From an uncultured Collinsella sp. (GTDB lineage: Bacteria; Actinomycetota; Coriobacteriia; Coriobacteriales; Coriobacteriaceae), in the NCBI GenBank assembly GCA_902464175.1, contig CABQHZ010000113.1, positions 1-5,163 on the forward strand: DNA of 5,163 nucleotides, given 5' to 3'. This document shows positions 1-5,163 of this stretch, piece after piece. Within the stretch, counting starts at the first letter, position 1. Every line of letters begins with the position of its first letter. The notes beneath the pieces were generated by a model that saw only the letters and a program-made list of their open reading frames with translations, made no database searches and was not told where the DNA came from. The translations under genes and the position numbers were made by a program.

Positions 1-562
1 CGATCGGCCGAGTCGCATGGCGCACCAACGCCGCTGCCAGCAATACCAACAGCATGGCGGTGACATAGCCCGCAGCATCGAATCCTAAATCGATAACGTC
101 GAAATGCCTGCCGGGAACAAAGATCTTATGCACCTGATCGCCAACGGAGCAGACGGCACAAAAGAGCAACACGGGCACGCAACGGGAGCATACGCTCCAC
201 GGACGCCTGGAAAAGCAAACCACGACCACCGAGGCGAACAATCCGACGAAGAAAAACTCTACGGTATGGGCAACGCGACGGACGTTCGTGCCCACCCACA
301 TGCGAATGGAAGCAAGTCGGCCAGACCGTACATTCGAGGCAGCCGAATCGGTGCCCCCAGTCATTCCGCTCTCCGTCTGAGCTTCACCCGCGACATCGGC
401 AGCCTGTACGCCCGTAGCCTGACCCTCCACCACACGCGCGGTGGACTCGCTCAGCAACGACGTCTCCACCGCATTTTGCTCCGTCAGCACCCAGATGCCC
501 GCCAGCGTTGCAGCGAATAGAACGATCGCGGTCCATCCGATTATTTGTTTTACGCGCGCCAA
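1..562 (-). CDS. VanZ-like family membrane protein (partial, C-terminus beyond left edge)
   Basis: The minus-strand frame is open from a TTG at 562 to the window edge (187 residues visible). Seen: a short basic N-terminus and a first membrane segment (about residues 7-26). The motif LTEQNAVETSLLSEST (26-41) resembles the VanZ-family pattern F-S-x-Q-x-G-x-x-S-x-x-L-S. A hydrophilic Ala/Thr/Glu/Gly-rich linker follows (about 42-85). VRRVAHTVEFFFVGLF (94-109) holds the conserved His of the second helix, and a third hydrophobic segment lies at about 128-140. GDQVHKIFVPGRHFDVIDLG (141-160) is the VanZ signature D-x-x-H-x-x-F-V-P-G-R-x-F-D-x-x-D, and the last visible segment (about 165-180) starts another membrane helix. 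VanZ gives low-level teicoplanin resistance in enterococcal van clusters, but most chromosomal homologues have no assigned role, so I do not infer resistance. The usual Asn after the D-x-x-x motif appears replaced (GFDAAG). It lies 104 bases downstream of the recombinase on the same strand, and co-transcription is possible but not shown. Confidence 0.85.
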   Translation of the reverse strand, partial: MARVKQIIGWTAIVLFAATLAGIWVLTEQNAVETSLLSESTARVVEGQATGVQAADVAGEAQTESGMTGGTDSAASNVRSGRLASIRMWVGTNVRRVAHTVEFFFVGLFASVVVVCFSRRPWSVCSRCVPVLLFCAVCSVGDQVHKIFVPGRHFDVIDLGFDAAGYVTAMLLVLLAAALVRHATRPI

Positions 563-569
563 GGGCCTA

Positions 570-576
570 CCTCCTT
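570..576 (-). promoter_or_regulatory. Ribosome binding site fixing the TTG start of the VanZ-like gene
   Basis: The minus strand reads AAGGAGG here, a near-perfect Shine-Dalgarno sequence preceded by an A-run. It lies 7 bases before the TTG at 562. No ATG in this frame is equally well placed, and the first membrane helix follows straight after this TTG, so the non-ATG start is well supported. Confidence 0.85.
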
Positions 577-666
577 TTTTGAATATCAGCGAGTGTAGCC
601 CCAAATGGCATCGTCACCGTATCAAAATTTGAATCGCAACAGGAAGCGACAAAGCGACGCAAACCC

Positions 667-1272
667 CTACCCCGCCTCGCGCATCCAGCGATCGAACGTC
701 CCCACGCACACGCCCAGGCACTTTGCCGCCTGGCTGCGGGTAATATCGCCCGCCTCATAGCTATCGCGCACCAGCTCAAACTGAGGAGGGCACGGCTTGC
801 GAGGTCGACCGAAACGGACCCCTCGCGCCCGCGCCGCTGCAATTCCCTCCGCCTGGCGCCGATGGATATTCTCGCGCTCCACCTGCGCCACGTAGCTCAG
901 CAGTTGCAGCACAATATCGGCAATCAGGGTGTTGGTCACATCCGGCGCGCCGCTGGCCCTGACGCGCGTGTCAAGCAATGGCATGTCCAACACCACAATG
1001 GCAACCCCGAGCTCCTTGGTAATGCGTCGCCATTCCTCAAGAATCTCGGAGTAATTACGGCCAAGTCGGTCGATAGAAAGCACCACCAGCACGTCCCCGT
1101 CTCCCAGGACGTGCAGCAGTTCGCGATAATGCGGTCGATCGAAGTCCTTGCCGCTCGCATGGTCGGCATAAATATTCGCTGAGCCCACGCCATAGGCGCC
1201 CAGCGCATCCAGCTGCCGATTCAGATTCTGATCGCGCGAACTCACCCGCGCATAACCGTACACCGTCGCCAT
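667..1272 (-). CDS. Serine recombinase, resolvase/invertase type
   Basis: A small serine recombinase of 201 residues that would cut and rejoin DNA through a phosphoserine link. Seen: the N-terminal resolvase domain (about 3-145) begins YGYARVSS, with catalytic Ser11 and Arg9. Arg46 (FDRPHYR) and Arg69/Arg72 in SIDRLGRN match the arginines of gamma-delta resolvase, and AQVERENI (129-136) starts the long dimerisation helix. RGVRFGRPRK (150-159) links to a C-terminal helix-turn-helix (about 165-198: ELVRDSYEAG, then ITRSQAAKCLGV, then TFDRWMRE). No large C-terminal integrase domain is present, so it is not a large phage-type serine integrase. I chose ATG 1272 because the conserved domain starts there and GGGGATGAG lies just upstream. 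A TTG at 1302 would add ten residues but has no visible ribosome binding site and falls inside the inverted repeats. No transposase or partner is visible, so its target (resolution, inversion or regulation) is unknown. Confidence 0.93.
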   Translation of the reverse strand: MATVYGYARVSSRDQNLNRQLDALGAYGVGSANIYADHASGKDFDRPHYRELLHVLGDGDVLVVLSIDRLGRNYSEILEEWRRITKELGVAIVVLDMPLLDTRVRASGAPDVTNTLIADIVLQLLSYVAQVERENIHRRQAEGIAAARARGVRFGRPRKPCPPQFELVRDSYEAGDITRSQAAKCLGVCVGTFDRWMREAG

Positions 1273-1290
1273 CTCATCCCCGCTTTCTTG

Positions 1291-1330
1291 TAAACCTGCC
1301 AAAAAGGGACAGGTTTATTTTGGTAGGTTT
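1291..1330. repeat. Nested inverted repeat upstream of the recombinase
   Basis: Two overlapping inverted repeats share the left arm. The inner one is TAAACCTG (1291-1298) with CAGGTTTA (1310-1317), 8 of 8 bases, separated by 11. The outer one is AAACCTGCCAAAA (1292-1304) with TTTTGGTAGGTTT (1318-1330), 12 of 13 bases, separated by 13. The two pairings are mutually exclusive because they compete for the same left arm. The single outer mismatch is a G-U wobble in plus-strand RNA but a C-A mismatch in minus-strand RNA. The cluster ends 18 bases before the recombinase start, so it could be an operator, a recombinase binding site, a leader-RNA switch or a dispersed REP-like element. The sequence does not decide between these. 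Confidence 0.75.
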
Positions 1331-1340
1331 TACCTCTCAA
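1312..1340 (-). promoter_or_regulatory. Possible promoter of the recombinase gene
   Basis: On the minus strand, TTGAGA (1335-1340) matches the -35 consensus at five of six positions. It is followed after 17 bases by TAAACC (1312-1317), a poor -10 match. The whole candidate lies inside the inverted-repeat cluster, so a protein bound to those repeats would block it. Self-repression by the recombinase would fit, but this is inference, and read-through from rnr could also supply transcription. Confidence 0.3.
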
Positions 1341-1351
1341 ATAGCAGGTAA
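1330..1351. repeat. Short inverted repeat TTACCT / AGGTAA
   Basis: TTACCT (1330-1335) and AGGTAA (1346-1351) are perfect 6-base inverted arms around a 10-base spacer. They abut the larger inverted repeat at 1291-1330. A third, smaller pair, GGTA/TACC (1322-1325 and 1331-1334), overlaps both. Six-base arms could occur by chance, but the clustering of AGGT-type motifs in 60 bases is unusual for this window. Confidence 0.45.
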
Positions 1352-1396
1352 GCGGGCGGCCGAGCAGACGGCAAGGTAGCCACGATTCAAATGCGA

Positions 1397-1420
1397 AGGG
1401 CGGTCCCGAAAGGCCGCCCT
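1397..1420 (-). terminator. GC-rich hairpin after rnr, possible weak terminator
   Basis: AGGGCGG (1397-1403) pairs perfectly with CCGCCCT (1414-1420). One wobble and one C-G pair extend the stem to about 9 pairs around a loop of about 6 bases. It lies 29 bases past the rnr stop. In the minus-strand transcript it is followed by TTCGCATTTG rather than a clean U-tract, so it may be a weak or Rho-assisted terminator, or a 3'-end stabilising hairpin. Confidence 0.5.
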
Positions 1421-1449
1421 CCGCTCCCCCACCATGAGTCGGGATTTGG

Positions 1450-3585
1450 CTAATGGATAAGCTTAAAGTCCAAGTGCCCACGCGTGGTATTGACGCGCGA
1501 GACCTCGATAATTACGCGCTGCCCCAGCTCGTAACGGGTGCCCGTGTCGGCACCTGTGAGCGTTAGCGCGTCCTCGTCGAACTCGAACCACTCGTTGCCC
1601 AGGCTCTTGATCGAAACCAAGCCTTCGACCTGCGTCAGGTCCAAGCGTACAAAGAGGCCCATGCTGCTAATCCACGAGACGGTTCCGGCATAGCGCTCGC
1701 CCAGACGGTCCTCATAGTACTGGGCAATCTTGATCTTTTGCGTCGCATGGCTGGCGGCATCTGCCGCGCGCTCGGCATCGCTGCATGCGCGGCAGATCTG
1801 CGGCAGAATGCGCGGCAGCGACTCGCGCCCCTTGCCGATCAGCCGCGGCGTACGGACCAAGGCGTCCTTGCCGCCGAGCTGCTCATAGGCCAACTGCAGC
1901 TTGAGTACGCGGTGCACCACCAGATCGGGGTAGCGACGGATGGGACTCGTAAAGTGGCAGTAGCACGGCGCGGCGAGCGCAAAGTGGCCCTCGTTGCGCG
2001 GCTTGTACAGCGCGCGCTGCATGCTGCGCAGAAGCAGCGTGTTGACGAGCGGTGCGTTGGCCGTACCGGCGGCAGCATCAACTGCAGCCTGCAGCTCATC
2101 GGGACTCCCCAGGGCAATACCGGCAGCACGGCGATCGTCGATGATGCCTAGCTGCGCCAGCGCAACGGCGGCACCGTGCAGGCTATCGGGGCTCGGATCC
2201 TCATGCACGCGATAGCAGGCCTCGATATCACGGTCTGCCAGCCACTCTGCAACGCACTCGTTGGCGAGCAGCATGGCTTCCTCGATAAGCGACGTGGCAC
2301 ACGAACGCTCGCGCGCCACAATCTGCACGGGTACTCCGTCCTCATCCAATAGAGCGCGAATCTCGGCCGTGTCAAAATCGACTGAGCCGCGGACGCGACG
2401 AATACGACGGCGAAGTTCGGCGAGTTCGTTGGCGGCGACAAGGAAATTGCCGAGGTCGACGTTGCAGCCGCGGGCGGCCTTCTCGCACGCAAGACCGCGC
2501 TCAAGCGCCTCCTCGCGCGAGGCCTCAGCAGCCGCAACATCCTCGGCCGCACCCTCCAGCACCCCATACTCCACCGCGCCGGTGCGCACCAGCAGCGCCT
2601 CGGCGCCGTCATAGTCCATACGCACACGCGAGCGAATCACGCTGGGGTACGGATCGTAATGCCGCACGCGACCCTGCGCATCGAGTTCAATGTCAACGGT
2701 AAACGCAAGACGGTCCTCGTCAGGGCGAAGCGAACACAGGTCATTGGACAGGCGTTCGGGCAGCATGGGAAGCACGCGATCGGCCAGATACACCGATGTC
2801 GTACGATGGCGAGCCTCAAGATCGATATGCCCGTCCCAAGCCACATAGTGAGAAACGTCAGCGATATGCACACCCAGCTTGTAGCCACCCTCGGGCGTGC
2901 GCTCAAGCGAAATGGCATCGTCAAAGTCGCGCGCGTCGACCGGGTCGATCGTGATGACAAAGCGGTCGCGCAGATCGCGGCGGAGCGGGTCCTTAAGCGC
3001 CGCGGACACATCGAGCGAAAGTCCCTCGGCCTCGTCCAGCGCGGCCTCGGGATAGCTATCGGTATAGCCGTAACGCGCCATCACGTATTGAACGCCCAAA
3101 TCGGGCGCGTCATCTCCGCCAATGCGGCGTTCGATCGTCACGGTGCCCGATTCCAGGCGCGTCGGGTAGGTCAAAATGCGCGCGACAACGGCATCACCCG
3201 GGTGGACGCCCAGACGATCCGCCGAGGTATCCTCGGGCAGAATGAAGAAGTCGGCCTTCAGGCGCGAATCGAGCGGCTCGATCACACCGAGCGGACCAGC
3301 GGTCTGGTACGTACCCACCACGCTTATGGCTGCGCGCTCAACCACGCCTTCGATCACGGCGCGCCGCTCACCGTGCGGGCTGTTCTTAATGCTCACGGCA
3401 ACGGTATCGCCATCCATGATCTCGCGCTTACCGCGGCCCATAACCTTGTAGTCGCCGCTCTCGGTTATGACATAGGCGCCATGCTCATGGAGCTGCACGC
3501 GCCCGGTCAGGCTCGGACGGCGTTCGCTGCGCACCGGCCCACGCTTATTTCGGGCACCGCGCTTATGCTTGTTATTGCGCCCCAT
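1450..3585 (-). CDS. rnr: Ribonuclease R (RNB-family 3'-5' exoribonuclease)
   Basis: A processive 3'-5' exoribonuclease of the cytoplasm. The family degrades structured RNA and takes part in rRNA and tmRNA quality control. Seen, in 711 residues: a very basic N-terminus (1-23), two cold-shock-like RNA-binding regions (about 27-88 and 90-155), the RNB catalytic domain (about 200-560) and a C-terminal S1 domain (about 630-710). The metal-binding acids sit in TIDPVDARDFDDAISLE as Asp214, Asp220, Asp222 and Asp223, with the same spacing as Asp272/278/280/281 of E. coli RNase R. HFTSPIRRYPDLVVHR (544-559) is the conserved RNB motif with the RNA-contacting arginines. The start is firm: AAGGAGG lies 4 bases upstream, and an in-frame TAG sits four codons before that ATG. 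The protein therefore lacks the N-terminal winged-helix domain of E. coli and Bacillus RNase R and has no long lysine-rich tail. It is separated from ftsX by a terminator, so it probably has its own promoter. I see only a weak -10-like TAGACT (3620-3625). Confidence 0.97.
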   Translation of the reverse strand: MGRNNKHKRGARNKRGPVRSERRPSLTGRVQLHEHGAYVITESGDYKVMGRGKREIMDGDTVAVSIKNSPHGERRAVIEGVVERAAISVVGTYQTAGPLGVIEPLDSRLKADFFILPEDTSADRLGVHPGDAVVARILTYPTRLESGTVTIERRIGGDDAPDLGVQYVMARYGYTDSYPEAALDEAEGLSLDVSAALKDPLRRDLRDRFVITIDPVDARDFDDAISLERTPEGGYKLGVHIADVSHYVAWDGHIDLEARHRTTSVYLADRVLPMLPERLSNDLCSLRPDEDRLAFTVDIELDAQGRVRHYDPYPSVIRSRVRMDYDGAEALLVRTGAVEYGVLEGAAEDVAAAEASREEALERGLACEKAARGCNVDLGNFLVAANELAELRRRIRRVRGSVDFDTAEIRALLDEDGVPVQIVARERSCATSLIEEAMLLANECVAEWLADRDIEACYRVHEDPSPDSLHGAAVALAQLGIIDDRRAAGIALGSPDELQAAVDAAAGTANAPLVNTLLLRSMQRALYKPRNEGHFALAAPCYCHFTSPIRRYPDLVVHRVLKLQLAYEQLGGKDALVRTPRLIGKGRESLPRILPQICRACSDAERAADAASHATQKIKIAQYYEDRLGERYAGTVSWISSMGLFVRLDLTQVEGLVSIKSLGNEWFEFDEDALTLTGADTGTRYELGQRVIIEVSRVNTTRGHLDFKLIH

Positions 3586-3589
3586 GGCG

Positions 3590-3596
3590 CCTCCTT
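3590..3596 (-). promoter_or_regulatory. Ribosome binding site of rnr
   Basis: The minus strand reads AAGGAGG, 4 bases before the ATG at 3585. The spacing is slightly short but the match is strong. With the in-frame TAG at 3598-3600, it rules out a longer RNase R N-terminus. Confidence 0.8.
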
Positions 3597-3662
3597 GCTA
3601 TCGATGACGAACTCCAAAGAGTCTACCCAAATGATTCGCTTTCCTGCCGTTCCCTTGGGATC

Positions 3663-3696
3663 AAAAAACGGGCCGCCCCATAAGAGACGACCCGTT
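3663..3696 (-). terminator. Strong intrinsic terminator of the ftsEX unit
   Basis: In the minus-strand transcript, AACGGGTCGTCTC (3684-3696) pairs with GGGGCGGCCCGTT (3667-3679) over 13 positions, three of them G-U wobbles, around the tetraloop TTAT (3680-3683). A run of six Ts (3663-3668) forms the stem's end and the tail. It begins 24 bases after the ftsX stop, the classic place for a Rho-independent terminator. It separates ftsEX from rnr. The remaining 3586-3662 holds only the rnr leader. Confidence 0.9.
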
Positions 3697-3720
3697 GGAA
3701 GGGATGAATTCCAGACATGC

Positions 3721-4641
3721 CTACACGCGCAGGTAGCGGCGCATGGCTATGGCAGAACCAAAGAGACCGATAATCACACCGACCAGAATCAGCGCAGCAT
3801 AGGTCACCAGGTAGTACTGCATCGGCAGGGCAAACGACATCCAGCCGATGCTCTCCTGCAGACGCGGAATCATCAGATTGCGCAGCAGCTCCAGAACGCC
3901 GATGGAAAGCAGCGAGCCCAAAATGGCCTGCAGTACGCCCTCGGTGATAAACGGGCCGCGAATGAAGCCGTTGCTGGCGCCGACCAGACGCATAATCGCA
4001 ATCTCACGACGACGCGCCGTGATGGACAGGCGAATCGTGTTGTTGATGAAGATGAATGCGATAAAGGTCAGAAGGCCAACGAGCACCACGGCGGCGATGC
4101 GGATGTAGTTGGTCACCTGGAACAGGCGGCTCACTTCCTCCTGGCCGTACAGCACGCTCGCGTTGACGTCGCCGTCATCCGCGATCTTCTGGAAGTCGGC
4201 GTTCTTCTTGAGCTTCTGGGCCGTGCTCTCGACCTTGGACGGATCGTCCATCTCAATTGCAAACGAAGCCGGCAGCGGGTTCTGGCCATCGAGCGCGCTC
4301 ATGGTGGCGTCGGCGTTGCCCGACATCTTGCTCGTATACTCGGCCAGCGCGTCGTCCTTGTCCTTATAGGTCACGGACTTGACGTTATTCCACGTCTTAA
4401 GCTCGGCCTCAAAAGCCTGGACATCGGCCTGATCGGCGTCATCGCTAATGAACGCGTTGATGACAACCTGATCCTCGACGGTGCCGATCACGGAGTTCAG
4501 CATCGCGGAACCCATGATGAACAGGCCGATGATAAACAGCGAAAGGAAGATCGTGATGACGGCGCCGAGCGAGGTGGTCCAGTTACGGAAGAAGTGGCTC
4601 ATTGCCTCTTTGAGCGAGTAGCCCACGTTAGTTGGTGCCAT
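3721..4641 (-). CDS. ftsX: Cell division protein FtsX (permease-like subunit of FtsEX)
   Basis: The membrane subunit of the FtsEX complex. In the family it sits at the septum and, driven by FtsE ATP hydrolysis, activates peptidoglycan hydrolases through its outer domain. Seen, in 306 residues: a short cytoplasmic N-terminus ending in SHFFRNWTTSLGA, TM1 (about 24-48), and a large extracytoplasmic domain (about 50-178) with the family motif NPLPASFAIEM (121-131). Next come TM2 (about 180-200), a cytoplasmic stretch RLSITARRREIAIMRLVGAS (204-223) typical of the FtsE-coupling region of FtsX/MacB permeases, TM3 (about 230-253) and TM4 (about 278-298). The length is normal for Gram-positive FtsX. 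The start overlaps the end of ftsE by 14 bases, and AGGGGAGGT inside ftsE is a plausible ribosome binding site, so the two are probably translationally coupled. A terminator follows. The partner hydrolase is not in this window. Confidence 0.96.
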   Translation of the reverse strand: MAPTNVGYSLKEAMSHFFRNWTTSLGAVITIFLSLFIIGLFIMGSAMLNSVIGTVEDQVVINAFISDDADQADVQAFEAELKTWNNVKSVTYKDKDDALAEYTSKMSGNADATMSALDGQNPLPASFAIEMDDPSKVESTAQKLKKNADFQKIADDGDVNASVLYGQEEVSRLFQVTNYIRIAAVVLVGLLTFIAFIFINNTIRLSITARRREIAIMRLVGASNGFIRGPFITEGVLQAILGSLLSIGVLELLRNLMIPRLQESIGWMSFALPMQYYLVTYAALILVGVIIGLFGSAIAMRRYLRV

Positions 4642-5163
4642 AGTTGCCGTAACCTCCCCTCTCCTGGTCGCGGATTACGTGGCCGCCCTCGAGGGCGATC
4701 ACGCGACGGTGCATGCTATCGACCATCTCGCGGTCGTGCGTGGCGACGATCACGGTGGTGCCGGTGCGGTTAATACGCTCGAGCAGCTTCATGATGCCCA
4801 GCGAGATCGCCGGGTCGAGGTTACCCGTGGGCTCGTCGCAGATCAGCAGCGGCGGACGGTTGACCATAGCGCGGGCGACGGCGACGCGCTGCTGCTCGCC
4901 ACCGGAAAGCTGATCGGGCAGCGAGTCCATCTGATCGGCCAGACCGACCAGACGCAGTACCTCGGGCACCTGGCTGCGAATGACGCCCTTGGGCTTGCCG
5001 ATGCACTGCAGGGCAAACGCCACGTTTTCGTAGGCGGTCTTTTGCGGCAGAAGCTTAAAGTCCTGGAACACGGCGCCAATCTGGCGGCGCAGGAACGGAA
5101 CCTTGCGGTTCTTGATCTTCATGAGGTCCTGACCGGCAACCAGGATGCGGCCGCTCGTCGGCT
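4628..5163 (-). CDS. ftsE: Cell division ATP-binding protein FtsE (partial, N-terminus beyond right edge)
   Basis: The ABC ATPase that powers FtsX at the division septum. The last 177 residues are visible. The frame continues past the internal methionine at 5122, starting PTSGRILVAGQDL and then MKIKNRKVPFLRRQIGAVFQD. That stretch closely follows the FtsE pattern L-K-N-R-x-V-P-F-L-R-R-Q-I-G, so 5122 is not the real start. Seen (visible-residue numbering): the Q-loop Gln33 in GAVFQDF, the ABC signature LSGGEQQRVAVARAM (85-99), Walker B LLICDEP with catalytic Glu110, the D-loop GNLD, and the switch His142 in VIVATHD. About 50 N-terminal residues, including Walker A, should lie to the right of the window. 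The last 14 bases overlap ftsX. The C-terminal tail (RDQERGGYGNYGTN) is hydrophilic and glycine-rich, and its codons also carry the ftsX ribosome binding site. Confidence 0.96.
   Translation of the reverse strand, partial: PTSGRILVAGQDLMKIKNRKVPFLRRQIGAVFQDFKLLPQKTAYENVAFALQCIGKPKGVIRSQVPEVLRLVGLADQMDSLPDQLSGGEQQRVAVARAMVNRPPLLICDEPTGNLDPAISLGIMKLLERINRTGTTVIVATHDREMVDSMHRRVIALEGGHVIRDQERGGYGNYGTN
4652..4660 (-). promoter_or_regulatory. Ribosome binding site of ftsX inside the ftsE coding region
   Basis: The minus strand reads AGGGGAGGT, 10 bases before the ftsX ATG at 4641 and within the last codons of ftsE. The spacing is slightly long but usable. It supports the overlapping start and coupled synthesis of the two FtsEX subunits. 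Confidence 0.6.

Noticed and set aside
104..520. Plus-strand open frame of 138 codons
   Set aside because: It lies opposite the VanZ-like gene, which has clear family motifs and a strong ribosome binding site. The plus-strand product is low-complexity and shows no domain.
644..658. Short direct repeat AAGCGAC x2
   Set aside because: Two 7-base copies separated by one base are too short to distinguish from chance.
567..842. Minus-strand open frame overlapping the recombinase 3' end
   Set aside because: It is an out-of-frame shadow of the recombinase, arginine- and alanine-rich with no motif.
1273..1302. Upstream TTG start for the recombinase (ten extra residues)
   Set aside because: There is no ribosome binding site before the TTG, it falls inside the inverted repeats, and the conserved domain begins at the ATG at 1272.
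1285..1351. Terminal inverted repeat of an insertion sequence
   Set aside because: No transposase, matching second end or target-site duplication is visible, and the repeat arms form a local palindrome rather than element ends.
1242..1481. Minus-strand 79-codon frame spanning the rnr-recombinase gap
   Set aside because: It overlaps the rnr end and the recombinase start, and its product is largely a translation of the inverted repeats. No ribosome binding site or recognisable domain was seen.
2148..2627. Minus-strand frame inside rnr
   Set aside because: It is a shadow frame of rnr, rich in Arg, Ser, Ala and Pro with no fold signature, and the RNase R frame is intact throughout.
4628..5122. 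Start of ftsE at the methionine at 5122
   Set aside because: The frame continues upstream to the window edge with FtsE-like sequence (PTSGRILVAGQDL), and Walker A must lie further right, so this methionine is internal.

Overview
The window looks like a chromosomal segment of a high-GC Gram-positive, most likely a gut actinobacterium of the class Coriobacteriia (Collinsella-like). That assignment is an inference from GC-rich codon use, strong AAGGAGG-type ribosome binding sites, and the style of the FtsEX, RNase R and serine recombinase proteins. No marker gene fixes the genus. All five genes I can support lie on the minus strand, so the window reads right to left.

Layout in transcription order: (1) ftsE (4628-5163, 5' end outside the window) and ftsX (3721-4641) overlap by 14 bases. 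They encode the ATPase and membrane subunits of the divisome ABC complex that controls septal peptidoglycan hydrolases. A strong intrinsic terminator (3663-3696) closes this unit. (2) rnr (1450-3585) encodes a compact 711-residue RNase R with a good ribosome binding site and an in-frame stop just upstream of its start. A GC-rich hairpin follows it. (3) A roughly 180-base gap holds a cluster of nested inverted repeats built on AAACC/GGTTT. This cluster lies directly upstream of a solitary serine recombinase (667-1272, resolvase/invertase type) with an intact catalytic set. (4) After a 104-base gap, a VanZ-like membrane protein starts at TTG 562 and runs off the left edge.

The right part is conserved housekeeping: cell division (FtsEX) and RNA decay or quality control (RNase R). 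The left part looks accessory: a lone recombinase and a VanZ-family protein of uncertain role. I found no transposon ends, CRISPR array, tRNA, rRNA or tmRNA, and no clear novel multi-gene system. The feature most worth a second look is the inverted-repeat cluster at about 1285-1351. It overlaps the possible recombinase promoter and leader, contains a 12-base stretch resembling a half-site of the Hin/Gin invertase family, and could be the recombinase's own operator or recombination site, or a dispersed REP-like repeat.
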